From Quercus robur (lineage: Eukaryota; Streptophyta; Magnoliopsida; Fagales; Fagaceae), in NCBI RefSeq assembly GCF_932294415.1, contig NC_065536.1, forward strand, positions 55,119,854 to 55,183,853: a stretch of DNA of 64,000 bases, in the 5' to 3' direction. Under the pieces are notes generated by a model. That model ran no database searches. It was not told the DNA's origin and saw nothing but the letters and a program-made list of their open reading frames with translations. How positions within the stretch are numbered: the stretch's first letter is position 1; each line of letters opens with the position of its first letter. Below, in pieces: positions 45,401-63,690 of the stretch. A program made the position numbers and the translations under genes.

Positions 45401-48281
45401 TTTGATTTGGGTGGAAGCTCAAGTTGAAAGGCATTCTAAAAGTCGTATGGAGATTATGGTAAAGGCTCGGAGCCAGTTCAAGGAGCGCAGGTAAGGCTAT
45501 TGCTTAACATGTCTCTATTTAAGGCTATTGCTCTGAGTGCTTCACAGCCTGATGTTTTTCTTTAATACTAATGAAAATTTAATTGTGCAGCACTGCCACA
45601 AATGTTGAGATTGAGTTGCCTGTGCCATCAGACGCTACAAATCCAGATGTTCGTACATCAATGGGGTCTGCATCGTATGCACCTGAAAAGGATGCAATGG
45701 TCTGGAAAATAAAATCTTTTCCAGGTGGCAAGGTATGAGTCCACTTTAAAATATCTTTTTCAGCCCAATTTGTGTCACTGATAGCCATGACATGAAGGGG
45801 TGATTATGTTGCCCATGATTATTAAAAAAGTTTTTTTGTTAATACTATTTTCAAATATAAATTGTTTAGGAGTATATGTTGAGAGCAGAGTTTCGTCTTC
45901 CAAGTATAACAGCAGAAGAGGCAGCTCCTGAGAGAAAAGCTCCTATACGTGTGAAGTTTGAGATACCATATTTTACTGTTTCAGGGATACAGGTATGTGT
46001 TTACATGGAACATTATTGCATGCTATATATATTCTTTTTAGTAACAAAATTTTTTATTAGAAATAGAACAAGGGTCCTGTTAAAGGATGCCCTTAGGGCA
46101 TTTGTTAATGAGCCATTTTAGGAAAATTTTAATATCACTTTTATGGGAAATATAAAAGGCTGTCAAAAAAGTCAATTGCTTTTTTCTTTTCCTATAAAAA
46201 GTTTCTAAAAGTATTCCCTAGACCTATGCCCTTAGGGCATCCTTTAACTTTTCCCATAAAACAAACCTAGTACACCAATGGTGTACTAAGAGAGAAGTAC
46301 AATCAATTCAAAATAAAACGATCAAACAAATGTAAAGAGAAAAACAAGGTGGAGAGAGAAAAGCAGCACTCCAATCCAACAAAGTACGGAGGAAGAAGGC
46401 TTTAATGTCTAGGATATTCTGTTCACGTTCCTCAAAACTTCTAGAATTTCATTCTTGCCAAAGACACCACATAATGCAATGTGGCACAACCTACCAAAAA
46501 GCAATATTTCTATGTTTGTCGAAATATCTTTGCCAAGATGCAAACATATCAATGACTCTCATTGGCATAACCCAATGGAAGCCAAATAAACAAAAGAGAT
46601 AAAGCACCAGTCTCCAAAGCTATAGGACAATGAAGGAGTAGGTGATCCACAATCTCCCCACATTAGTTGAGGATAGTGAATAGTAATAACCATGCACCTC
46701 AAACCGCCGACTCTTGGCAGGTTTCCAGCAAAGTCTATCCATTCCCTCACCCTTAACAAACCTGGAATAAACAAGATCTATAAATGATACTAGTGACTCC
46801 AACTCCCAATCTTGGACCGGTCTAGAGAAGCGAACATCCCAATGGCGCACCCTAGTAGAGAATTGTAAAACATTAGCAATTAAGGACTCTTTAACGTTAC
46901 TGAAGCTAAATAACTCCAGAAAAGTATTCTTGAGTGGACATTAACCACACAATACGCCATGCCAAAATTTCACTCTAGTGCCATTACCCACCTCAAACTA
47001 AAGGTTTTTGGAAAAAGGTCTCCCATTCCTGTCTAATCGATCTCCAAAGACTCACACCTTAGGGATCCGAAACAGCTTTGGTGCAACATTCTCTCCATTC
47101 GTTCCCTTATTTCGTCTCTATAACCTTTTTCCATAGGGACTCCCTTTCCGTCCCACATCTCCAAAGCCATTTCCCTAACAAAGCTTGATTAAATCTTCTC
47201 ATGTTCCTTATACCTAACCCTCCATAACGAACCAGTTCACAAACCATAGCCCATTTAACCAGTTTGTGTGCTATATTGTATGGGACAGCTTGATGATGTT
47301 CTCTTGTTTATCTTCAGTTATTCATGCTTTTGGTAAATGACATCCCCCCCTCCTTTCCCCCAATTTCTCCTTTCTCAGATTGAGAAGCATACTCTTAACA
47401 ATGCAATGGTTAAAATCAATCACAGTACTGGTACTTTTTCTTTTAGTGGGTACCACTTGATGGCCATCCGGTATTTGTTTGATCAACTATATAAACAATT
47501 TTTTGTTGGTAGAATTGCACATGCGACTTCATTAGCTTAACCTGTTTGTTTTGTAATTAAATTCACATATAGTAAGTTTCAAAGAATCTAGACTCATAGG
47601 ACTGATGTGATAGTCAAGAAATTGACTGGAAAAGGAAGAGTAAGAAAGGAAAAGAAATAACAAGGGGAAAAGAAACTAGTTACACACCCATTTGGCTAAA
47701 GCTTTTTGCATTTTGACTCAGTTTTTTATTATTTAAAAATGAACAAAAATAGCTTTTAAAAAAAAAAAAAGCTAACTTTTATTTTTTTGTTACACATTTT
47801 AGTATAAAAGTTACCAAACACTATATATCTTTTGTCTTATATTTAGCAAAAAGCAAAAGGCTTTTTGTTCTGTTGACAAACGGATATTTATGGATCAGAC
47901 TGAAAGGAGAGTTTTTATTATTATTATTATTGCTAAATTCCATTATCCACAATAACGAACTCGACCACTGTGTTCTTTCTTCATTTCCCTTTTTTGAGTA
48001 TTGTGTGAATCGGAAATTATATATGTAGTAAGACTCAATATGCCATAGGGACCACCAAAGAGATGAACATTTTTTGGGTTTACTATATATTAAGACTGTT
48101 TTTAAATTAACATGAATCATGACAGATCGAAGCAAGATGAGATTAGTATAAATTACATTACATAAATCTGGTGATTTTGTAGGTTCGATACTTGAAGATT
48201 ATTGAGAAAAGTGGATACCAAGCTCTTCCATGGGTGCGGTACATAACAATGGCTGGCGAATATGAACTAAGGCTTATATGA
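42430..48281 (+). CDS. AP1M2: AP-1 complex subunit mu (clathrin adaptor), 11 exons, 428 aa
   Basis: Exons 42430-42558, 42676-42822, 42913-42975, 43067-43243, 43470-43573, 45012-45119, 45207-45303, 45393-45490, 45591-45732, 45870-45992 and 48183-48281 join in frame to 428 codons plus TGA, the normal family length. All introns are GT-AG. The N-terminal longin-like sigma domain starts [20 protein letters not shown]. The mu homology domain follows ([71 protein letters not shown]). In plants AP1M2/HAP13 sorts cargo at the trans-Golgi/early endosome and is needed for vacuolar and cell-plate traffic. AP1M1 is a close paralogue, so the number is tentative. Intron 10 (2.2 kb) carries a MITE and an antisense LINE piece. 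The last 70 bp are duplicated downstream. Confidence 0.97.
46078..46253. repeat. MITE in intron 10 of the AP-1 mu gene
   Basis: TTAAAGGATGCCCTTAGGGC near 46080 and its inverted partner GCCCTTAGGGCATCCTTTAA near 46232 bound about 175 bp. The element body has no coding content. Confidence 0.6.
46590..47270 (-). mobile_element. LINE (L1-type) ORF2 3' fragment, antisense in intron 10
   Basis: On minus a broken frame reads [20 protein letters not shown], then [12 protein letters not shown] and ESLWKKVIE. This is the conserved region after the reverse transcriptase of plant L1 elements. Further on, [14 protein letters not shown] is reminiscent of the zf-RVT region. Stops and frameshifts show it is dead. 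The 3' limit is not resolved. Confidence 0.65.
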
Positions 48282-48387
48282 TGGTTGCTTCACATGTTGT
48301 TTCTATCCACCATGTGTAATGGCTGGCGAATATGAACTAAGGCTTATATGATGGTTGCTTCACATGTTGTTTCTATCCACCATGTGT
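48248..48387 (+). repeat. 70-bp tandem duplication at the AP-1 mu stop codon
   Basis: ATGGCTGGCGAATATGAACT to CCATGTGTA occurs twice, with period 70 (48251 and 48321 mark the same base). The first copy encodes the last residues and TGA; the second lies in the 3' UTR. The copies look identical, so the event is recent. Confidence 0.95.
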
Positions 48388-50055
48388 ATTTCTCCGCGAT
48401 TTAGTACTCAAATTGGATATATATCAAGGAGCCTTTTGAAAGTCCGTTGTCATGTATTGATGATTATTGAGAATAATCATTTTTGGTTCTCTGGCATTAT
48501 TTTGGTTGGTTTGTGCATCAGGAATTATTTTAACAGGATTTTTAGTTGGTGGTTGTCCAGAAAGTACATTTTGTTTTCCTTTTCTTCTGTTCGGAATAAC
48601 ATAGCATATCTTGTAATTTCAATATTTTCCTGTGATCTTTGTATTCAAATTAGTATTCCTTGAGAAATTTCCTGATCTATTCTATCTGGCTTGTAAATCG
48701 TAATCTCATTTTCCCAGATGGCTTTTAATGCCCAATTTAAGTGTCACAAAAAAGCCTGCAGCTTGGCCTGGTCCAGAACTATCGAGGCCTGTGGGTTAGA
48801 TTGTAGGCTAGTTTTTTTCCCAAAGGGCCGGCCGACTAGTGCAGCCCAAGTGGTTGTGTTAAATTATGAAAGCGTATGAAGAGAGGTCCCAGTGGATACC
48901 AAACAGTCCACCACCTAAAAATTACAATTAGTTGAAAAGTTTATGTAATAAGTGATATTTCATTTTTTTTGTTATATAAAGTTATATGATATTTACAAAT
49001 GGATTTAGAATAATTGACACGTGTGTAATGATATGCAAACACGTCTCAAAGAATACTCAAGTTGTGTAATTTTTGTTTTAAGAATATACTAGAACTCAAA
49101 GGATTGTAGTTTTCTTTAGATTGTAGCCAAGAGCATAACTCAGCATAAGCCATGTATTCTTATTTTTTATCTTTAAAAAAAATAAAAAAATTCTTTAAGA
49201 TAATGTAATCTTATTCATGAATAAAGATGTATTTTTTTCATTATTTTTTAGTTTTCTTGATTTTATCCTTAAATAATCAAGTGGCATCTCCAAATTCTAG
49301 AAGCCTCAATCTCGGGGGCTGATACGGCTGTACTCACCAAATGTTTTCTGTGAGCTTTGGGTTCGTGGGTAGCCATGGGCTATGTGGGCTGAGCCGAACG
49401 GGCTGTTGACCAATTAATGGGCCGAGCAGAGAGAAAAACTTTAGCTCTGGTCATGGCCTAGCTCATGGATAATTCTTACTGGGGCCTTTAGTGCGATAGG
49501 TGGGCCGTGGGCTACTCATGAGCTTTTAATGTGTCTTTATTAGGATTTTAATGTACCGTATTGAGATTATAAAATTTAATATCCTCCCGTCCTTCCTCCA
49601 TATCAAAAAATAATTTAATAAAAATTATAATTATGTTAAACATCACAAAACACAAATTGTCAAATTGAACAATTTAGAGGTTTAAATAAGTGTATTGTCA
49701 AGAGTCTTGTAACTCAATTGGTTGACATCTTCTAATGTTTTCAACAGAAACATCTAAGATTTATATCTCTCTTCCCTTATTGTAACTATCGAATTATAAT
49801 ATAAAAAAATAATAATAAATAAGTATATTGATATTTTTATTATTCTTATCAAGATAAGAGTAGTTACATTACTGCAAAATGTGTAGATCTCAACTAGATT
49901 GGTTACTATGCACATATCTTTCATTAGTAATTCAATAGACAATGACATGTAACACAGAGTTAGAGCTTAGAGGTTCTTATTATTTATGAAACTCTCTTTT
50001 AAGAATTTTACAAATTTCATCTCAAACTCCCAGGACTCCAAGATATAAATTAATG
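48388..50055. other. Intergenic region between AP-1 mu and the TAR gene (convergent)
   Basis: No gene. 48770-48860 and 49310-49510 have GGGCTGAGCC/GGGCCG-type words of repeat origin. 49684-49770 resembles a SINE head (GAGTCTTGTAACTCAATTGG). Both flanking genes end here, so it holds their terminators. Confidence 0.4.
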
Positions 50056-56726
<6,671 letters not shown>

Positions 56727-57397
56727 TTTCTCGTTTGTAAGAGTTAATGTGTATATACTCTAGGTTTATCTAAGTGTGTAGAGGTAATGTGTGTGCTCCG
56801 AGCGTGTAGGGGCTGTTGGATTTATATAGATGAGGATGAGGACCTTATAGTTTTTTTTTTTTTTTTTTGGTCTGAGAAAAAACCTGTTATTAATTTTTAG
56901 GGGGAAAAAAACCAAAAAATCATATTTAGGGATGTGAGTATTGCTTTATCTAAGTTTACTAAGTGTCTGTTTGAAAACAGCTTATTTAGCTGAAATTGAA
57001 ATTTTTTTGCTAAAAGTGTAGAAAATAGGTTAAAAAATAAGCTGAATAATACAGTGGGACCCATGAATAATAACAAAAATAAGCTAAAAGTGTAAATAAG
57101 CTGAATTTTTCAGCTTATCCCAAATGGATGCTAAATGTGGAGGATAAAGTTTTTTATTTTAATTTATTATCCCCTCTTAATACACCTTATCCACATTTTG
57201 TGTCCTACCTTAAATTCTACTGAGATCATAAATATGTAATAAATTGTGATTAATGAAGCATAAAATAGGATAAATGTCTTCCTATAAAAAATAAAAATAA
57301 AAATTTTAAAAGTAAGATAAATGATAGAAAGCCAGAGATAGATACCAAAATCATACTGTTTTAAAGTTAACCATGGCTGCTTTGAAGTTCAGTAAAT
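56727..57397. other. 5' flank of the TAR gene
   Basis: It holds the presumptive promoter; minus-strand TATATAAATCC lies near 56819-56829, about 95 bp upstream of the ATG. A T-run lies at 56850-56869. A MITE-like palindromic segment (CTGTTTGAAAACAGCTTATT and CAGCTTATCCCAAATGGATG) covers about 56967-57132. Confidence 0.45.
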
Positions 57398-57691
57398 ACA
57401 AAGTTTAGCTACAAAATTGATTGTAACCTTAAATTACAACCTTACTCAATATTTTTTTTTATTAGAGGTGAATTTTGACAAATTCACCATTAAATTACAT
57501 CTTCTTCTTATATCCTTCATGCTTGTGAAATTTATAGAAAATTAAAGATCAATAATTATGTCATCGATAAATTGTTTAAATTACAAGTTTTTGTAGTTTA
57601 AAATTATGCATAATATATAAACTTATAGATCATATAGTAAATAATATCCGATTGACACAAAATTTGGAATGTGTATTAAGAGCATAAAGAT
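57398..57691. repeat. Copy of the 1568-1955 element, cut by a Copia LTR
   Basis: It starts ACAAAGTTTAGCTACAAAAT, as the 1568 copy does. Its interior matches that copy in inverted orientation (TATGCATAATATATAAACTT, AATATCCGATTGACA). The homology stops at 57691, where TGTTAAGAATATAAAG begins the LTR. Confidence 0.6.
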
Positions 57692-58012
57692 TGTTAAGAA
57701 TATAAAGTGAGAAAGAGAAAAACTGAATAGTTTGTATATTGATGTATATTCTGTATAAATAACACTATACAATAGAGAGTCTCAAAAAGATATTTTTAGA
57801 ATTTCTAATTTAAAAAAAAAACCAGTTCACTAAAACTTCTCTCTCTCTCTCTCTCGGCTCAGTGTAGTCGTGGACTGTAGAAGATAAAAACTCACTACCT
57901 TTGGTGAGATACAACTTCTCCAAAATGTGTATCCAGATTCTCGTAGAAGGCTTTGGTTCTCTTCACAATTAATTTTTCTTCTTTTGGTAGTTTATTCATC
58001 ATAGATGCATTG

Positions 58013-59574
58013 ATGGAAGAACTTTGGAAAAACTTCAAACTTTCAGAAGAGGAAAAATGAGTTACAACAGTGCAAGCTTCTGAAGTTGCAGGCTCCAAAC
58101 AGCAGGCACAGTATAGTTTTTTGTTCAAGCTACAGACCAACAAAGAGTTTAATAAGGAAGCGTTTAAAGCTACTTGTGGTGATCTTTGGCGTCTTAATCA
58201 AGGTGTAACCATCAGAGAGGTGGGACGAAATCTCTTTATCACTGTTTTTGGTTTGAAAGATCATTTGATGACAGTAATCGATAAAAGCCCATGGTCCTTT
58301 GATAAGAAACTGATTTTGATGAAGTGTTTCCTTAATGATTCCAGCCCAGCCAACGTCACATTCAGCCATTCTCCTTTCTAGATTCGTATTTTCAATATCC
58401 CCATAAAAACTATGAACAAGGCTGTTGGAACCCGTATTGGTAATGAAATGGGGGAGCTTAGAATAGTGGATGCACCTAAAAGTGGGCTTGCTTGGGGTCC
58501 TTTCCTTCAAATCAAAGTGAACATTGATATTACTAAGCCTCTAATGCGAGGGAAGATGATTTAGATTGATGATCTTGAGGCTAGTTTGGTTGCTTTTAAA
58601 TATGAAAGGCTTCTTATATTCTGTTATAGGTGCGGTATTCTCGGTCATCAAGATAGAGAATTTCCTCAGTTGAAGAAGGGATGTTTTTTTCAGATGAGGA
58701 TGGGTTTTAATTTAGGCCATGGCTCCGCTCTTTGGTCCCGAAAGGGAATAGGAAAAAAGATCCAAGGAATTCTTCTTCAGATATTCAGGATGATGAGGAA
58801 GATGATACGTAGTCACTTGCAAAGGATGACAAGGTTCTTGTTCAACGACAACATCTTCAAATGGATCTTCTTTTGTCAGTCTTGGTGGAGAACCCAGGGA
58901 AACTTGTGCCGTTTGGTACATCCTTAGGAGGAGACAGAGGAGAATTAGTGCGGGAAAAAGATTTGGTTCCTAGTTCCATGGGAGGTTTGAAATCTCAAAT
59001 GGATCGAGCAGCTAAGAATATAGAAGTTTCATCCAATTCAAACTTTGATAAGGGTAACTGTCCTATCCTATCAAATTTGGTTGATCTCAATTCAGATTCA
59101 AATTTGAAGTTGAGGGATAATTTGTATAATTATGGTGAGTCCAAACATTGTGATAAGGCCGAAAATCATGTTATTGAGATAGCTGAGTTATCCTCAACCA
59201 ATAAGCCCCAACATATTAGTTGTTCGGGTTTGGAGAAAAAAGCTAGGAATTTCGAAATTCCTCTTGAGAAACTGCCCGATATTTATGAGGATATAGAGAT
59301 GGAATCGTCATCTGATGTTGTTGCTGAGATTCCAGAACCGAAAACTACATATTTACGTAGTTGGAAGCGGATTATCAGGGATAAGTCAAATTTGAATCAT
59401 AAGGATTCATCCACCTTTATGCCAGTACCTGCAAAACGGCTTGTTGGAGCATCTGATCTTGTCACAGACCTTGATATCAGTCACAAACAGAAAAAGTTAT
59501 CGGTTGAGAAAGGCACTTTTCAATTGTCTGCTCCCACCACTAGGGTTAGTACTCAGCCCCTTTTCAACCCATGA
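58013..59574 (+). pseudogene. LINE ORF1 (DUF4283 and zinc-knuckle protein), broken
   Basis: The ATG at 58013 begins MEELWKNFKLSEEEK, then TGA (58058). Further in-frame stops fall at 58379 and 58562, and a frameshift lies before 58861. The DUF4283-like part contains FNKEAFKATCGDLWRL, FLITVFGLKDH-like text and SPWSFDKKLILMKCF. The zinc knuckle CYRCGILGHQDREF has Phe where the last Cys is expected. The C-terminal stretch (58861-59574) is hydrophilic and variable, as in other plant ORF1 proteins. It overlaps the ORF2 start by 4 bp (ATGA at 59571), a common LINE arrangement. Confidence 0.8.
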
Positions 59575-62500
59575 AAGTTCTAAGCCTGAACTGCCGTGGG
59601 CTTGGGATCCCAGATGCGGTAGTTGAACTTCATTTTTTAGCACCAGAAGAAGCTCCCCAAATTTTATTTCTATGTGAAACTAATCTTGATAAGCAAGGCT
59701 TTGTTGAGCTGAAGGAAAAGTTAAAAATGACACAGGGTTTGGATGTCCCACGCATTGGCTTAGGTGGTGGATTAGCACTCCTGTGGCATGAAAATATTGA
59801 TCTTGCAGTTAAAACTTATTCACCTCATCACATTGACGCTCTAGTAACCTTTGAAGGAGTTGAGTGGCGCTTTACTGGCGTTTATGGTCATCTAGTGACA
59901 GTAAGAAGGGGTGAATCTTGGGAATTGTTACACCAATTACATTCCAAGATGTCTTATCCTTGGTTATTAATGGGTGATTTCATTGAAATTCTTCATCCTG
60001 ATGAGTATTGGGGTAGTGGTTCTCATCCTTATACTCAAATAGCTGAATTCCAGTGCACTATAGATAACTGTTCACTACTGGATTTGGGTTTTGAAGGCGC
60101 TAGATTTACTTGGTGCAACAACAAATTTCAAGGAAAGCTAGTATATGAGAGATTGGACCAGGGATTATGTAATCAAGAATGGTCGAATTTTTTTCCTCAC
60201 TCCAAACTATTTCACATTCCCTTTGGCTTTTCGGATCACTTAGCCTTGCTGGCTAAAATTAAAGCTACACGATCTGCTCCACCAAGGGGACCGAAGCACA
60301 GATTTTTCCAGTTTGAGGCTTTATGGACTAGGAATCCAGATTGTGAGGATGTAATTAAATCTAGTTGGGACACTCCACAATGGGGCACTCCAATGTATCG
60401 TTTGACACAGAGGATCAAGGCTATTCGGGTTGCTTTGCTTCAATAGGGTGGAGGGAATGTCAGAGGACTTGTGAAATCTATTGCAGCTAAAAGGAAATTG
60501 CTGTCCAGTTTAGAAATGGAGTGCCACTTTAATCCATTTCATCCTCAAAGAATTCAGCTTAGGAATGCAATGAGAGTGGAATTGAATGAACTTATTTGCC
60601 ATGAAGAGATGTATTGGCACCAACGATCTCATGTTTCTTGGATGCAACATGGGGATCACAATTCAAAATATTTCCATGCTGTGGCCTCTCAAAGAAAAAG
60701 AAGTAACAAGATTTTGAAGTTAAAAGTTTCTAATGGGAGCTGGATAACACAACAATCAGAATTGGAATCTGCTACTTCACAATACTTCCAAGACATTTTC
60801 ACTTCAACCTCATCTAACTCTTTTCATCAGATAATTCAGCATGTGGACATAGTTGGTACTCTAGATATGAATAGTATTCTACTTGAAGAATTCACAGAGG
60901 ATGAAGTCAAGATAGCAATCTTCCAGATGTATCCTACTAAAGCCCCGGGCCCTAACGGTATGAATCCTTTATTTTTTCAACACTTTTGGCATATAGTAGG
61001 TCATGATGTTTCTAGTGCTATCATTGATTGCCTTAACTCAGGGAAGATCTTAAGCAGTATCAATCTTACTCACATCACCCTTATTCCTAAGAGGAAAAAT
61101 TCGGAATCTATGTCTCACTTTCGACCTATTAGTCTATGTAATAAATTTTCAAGATTGTTTCAAAGGTCTTAGCTAACAGACTGAAGAAGATCTTGGGGAT
61201 GATTATCTCTAACTGTCAAAGTGTGTTTGTGCCAGAAAGAGTAATCACTGATAATATCTTGATCTCTTTTGAAATTTTGCATTACATGAAAACCAAAAGA
61301 TGGGGTACATCTACTCACATGGCTATGAGCAAGGCATACGATAAAGTTGAATGGGATTATCTTAAAGCTTTGATGTTGAGAACGGCTTTCATCCTTGGTG
61401 GGTTAATCTGGTTATGGCTGGAATTTCTTTAGTTTTTTACTCTGTAATTGTGAATGGTGAGGCATCTGGATTTATCAAACCATCTAGAGGGATTAGACTG
61501 GGTGATCCTTTGTTGCCTTATTTATTTTTACTCTACTCTGAGGGGTTTTCAACACTTATCAGAAACTCGGTTCAAATAAATAGACTTCATGGTGTCAGTA
61601 TCTCCAGGGGTGCTCCTATGATTACTCATTTACTATTTGCTGATGACAGTCTATTATTTTGCAAGGCATCCGTTGCAGAATGTCAAACCATCAATGAAAT
61701 CCTTAGTTCATATGAGTTGGCTTCAGGACAGAAGGTTAACTATGATAAGACTGCTATCTTTTTCAGCAAGAATACTCCTATGGACCTGAGGGAGGAGATT
61801 AGACTTTACTTAAATGCCACATTTGATGAACCTTTTGAGAAATACCTTGGGCTTCCTTCTATCATTGGAAGAGGTAAGAAGCAAGCTTTTGCTGAAATTA
61901 AATTGAGGATTCAGTCTATACTCAGTGGTTGGAAAGGTAATTTTTGATCTCAAGCTGGGAAGGAAGTGTTGATTAAATCACTAGCTCAAGTAATTCCTAC
62001 GTATGCCATGAACTATTTTCTGTTTCCTAATAGGCTTTGTAATGAACTTAATTCTATGATGGGACAATTTTGGTGGGGACAAAAGGAAGAGGAGAAGAAG
62101 ATGCATTGGCTTAGCTGGAATCATCTTTGTTTCGCCAAGAAGGATGGCGACATGGGATTTCAAGACTTGAAATGTTTTAATCTTGCCCTTCTTGCTAAAC
62201 AAGGGTGGAGATTATTATATTGTCAGGATTCTCTATTTTTCAGAGTCTTCAAATCTAAATATTTTCCCAATGGATCCTTTTTAGAGACGCAGCCATACCA
62301 TCCCATGCATCTTATGCATGGCGTAGTATTGCCCAGAGTCGAAACCTTTTGATCCAAGGTAGCCACTGGAGAGTTGGAACTGGATCTTCAATTAATATTT
62401 GGCAAGATAAGTGGTTGCCCATGTCATCAAACCAGAAAGTTTTATCACCACGGATTATTCTTCCTTTTGAGGCTTGGGTTTTTTATCTAATAGATGGGTC

Positions 62501-63690
62501 TAATTTTCAACCAAGGTGGAAAGGAACTCTAATAGACTATTTTCTTCCCTTTTGAAGCTGATATCATTAAATCCATTCCGCTAAGTGTCAGAAGGCCTAT
62601 TGATTCTTTGATTTGGACCAAAAATCGAAGAGGTGTTTTCTCTGTTTGGAGTGCATATTTCCTTCAAAGAGAAATTGAGGAAGCTGCTAATGGGAATATG
62701 GCTTCAACATCTGATGCTGGTAGGCGACATTCTTTTTGGAAACATGTTTGGTCTACGGTGATCCCACCTAAGATTAAAAATTTTATTTGGAGAGCTTGCA
62801 CAGATAGTCTCCCTCTTCAAACAAAACTTTTTGATAGGAAGATCTCGAACTCATTCTCTTTTGTACTATGTTTGGAGGCGACTGAATCATGTACTCATCT
62901 CCTATGGGAATGCTCCTTTGCTCAAGCCGTTTGGCTCCAAGCACCTTTCTGGAATTCCTTTAGGCTACCTCTGCGTATTCAGTTCATGGAAGTCATAGAT
63001 ATGGCTATCCATAAACTTCAAACCCCTAAATTGGAAATATTTTTTATGGCTTTATGGATGATATGGAACTGTCGGAGCAAACTTATTTTTAAGAATAAGG
63101 AGCCCAGTCATGCAGGTATTTGGAATAGAGTAGCTACTTACACGTTGGAATTCATGGAGATCAATAAGATGCACACAGTACCTGTTGGAACCTTGGTTAC
63201 TAGATGGTCACCTCCCCCTCTAGAATCGTCCTTCAAATTGAACGTTGCAATTTCTCAGTCCAAAGCGTCTTTATCTGTTGGGCTGGGTTTGCTTATCAGG
63301 AACTCAAAGGGAGAAGTCATGGCAGCATCATGTGAACATGTTAGAAAGGAACTTCATGCTCTATGGACAGCAGCATTAGTGGTTCGTGTTGGCTTACTTT
63401 TCTGTCAGAGAACGAGCTTTTCAAACATTATTGTGGAGTGCAATTTTGCTGAGTTTGTGGACCTTTTAAATTCATATAGAGTATGTTCATTAGAAGTGGC
63501 TTGGATTTTGGAGGATATTAAGTTTATCTATGAACAATTTGTTAGTATATCCTTTGTTTCTGTTCCTATGAAATGTAATTGTGCTATCCTAGCTCTTACT
63601 AATGCTACAAAAGAGAATAAGGAGGTCATTGTTTGGATAGAAGAATGCCCCTCTTTTCTCTTTCCAATTGTACAACATGATATTCAATAA
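59571..63690 (+). pseudogene. LINE ORF2 (endonuclease, reverse transcriptase, zf-RVT, RNase H), broken
   Basis: The frame starts MKVLSLNCRGLG with an APE-type endonuclease (FLCETNLDK, LLMGDFIEI, RFTWCNN, FSDHLALL). A TAG interrupts at 60444. The reverse transcriptase follows (KAPGPNGMNPLFFQ, ITLIPKRKN, FRPISLCN). A frameshift near 61140 and another near 61385 separate it from the palm (FADDSLLF). Further breaks occur at 61945 and 62350-62560. The zf-RVT region (FWKHVWSTVIPPKIKNFIWR) and a plant-type RNase H (62608-63690) end the protein. RNase H acidic positions look eroded (KLNVA where Asp is usual). Confidence 0.88.
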
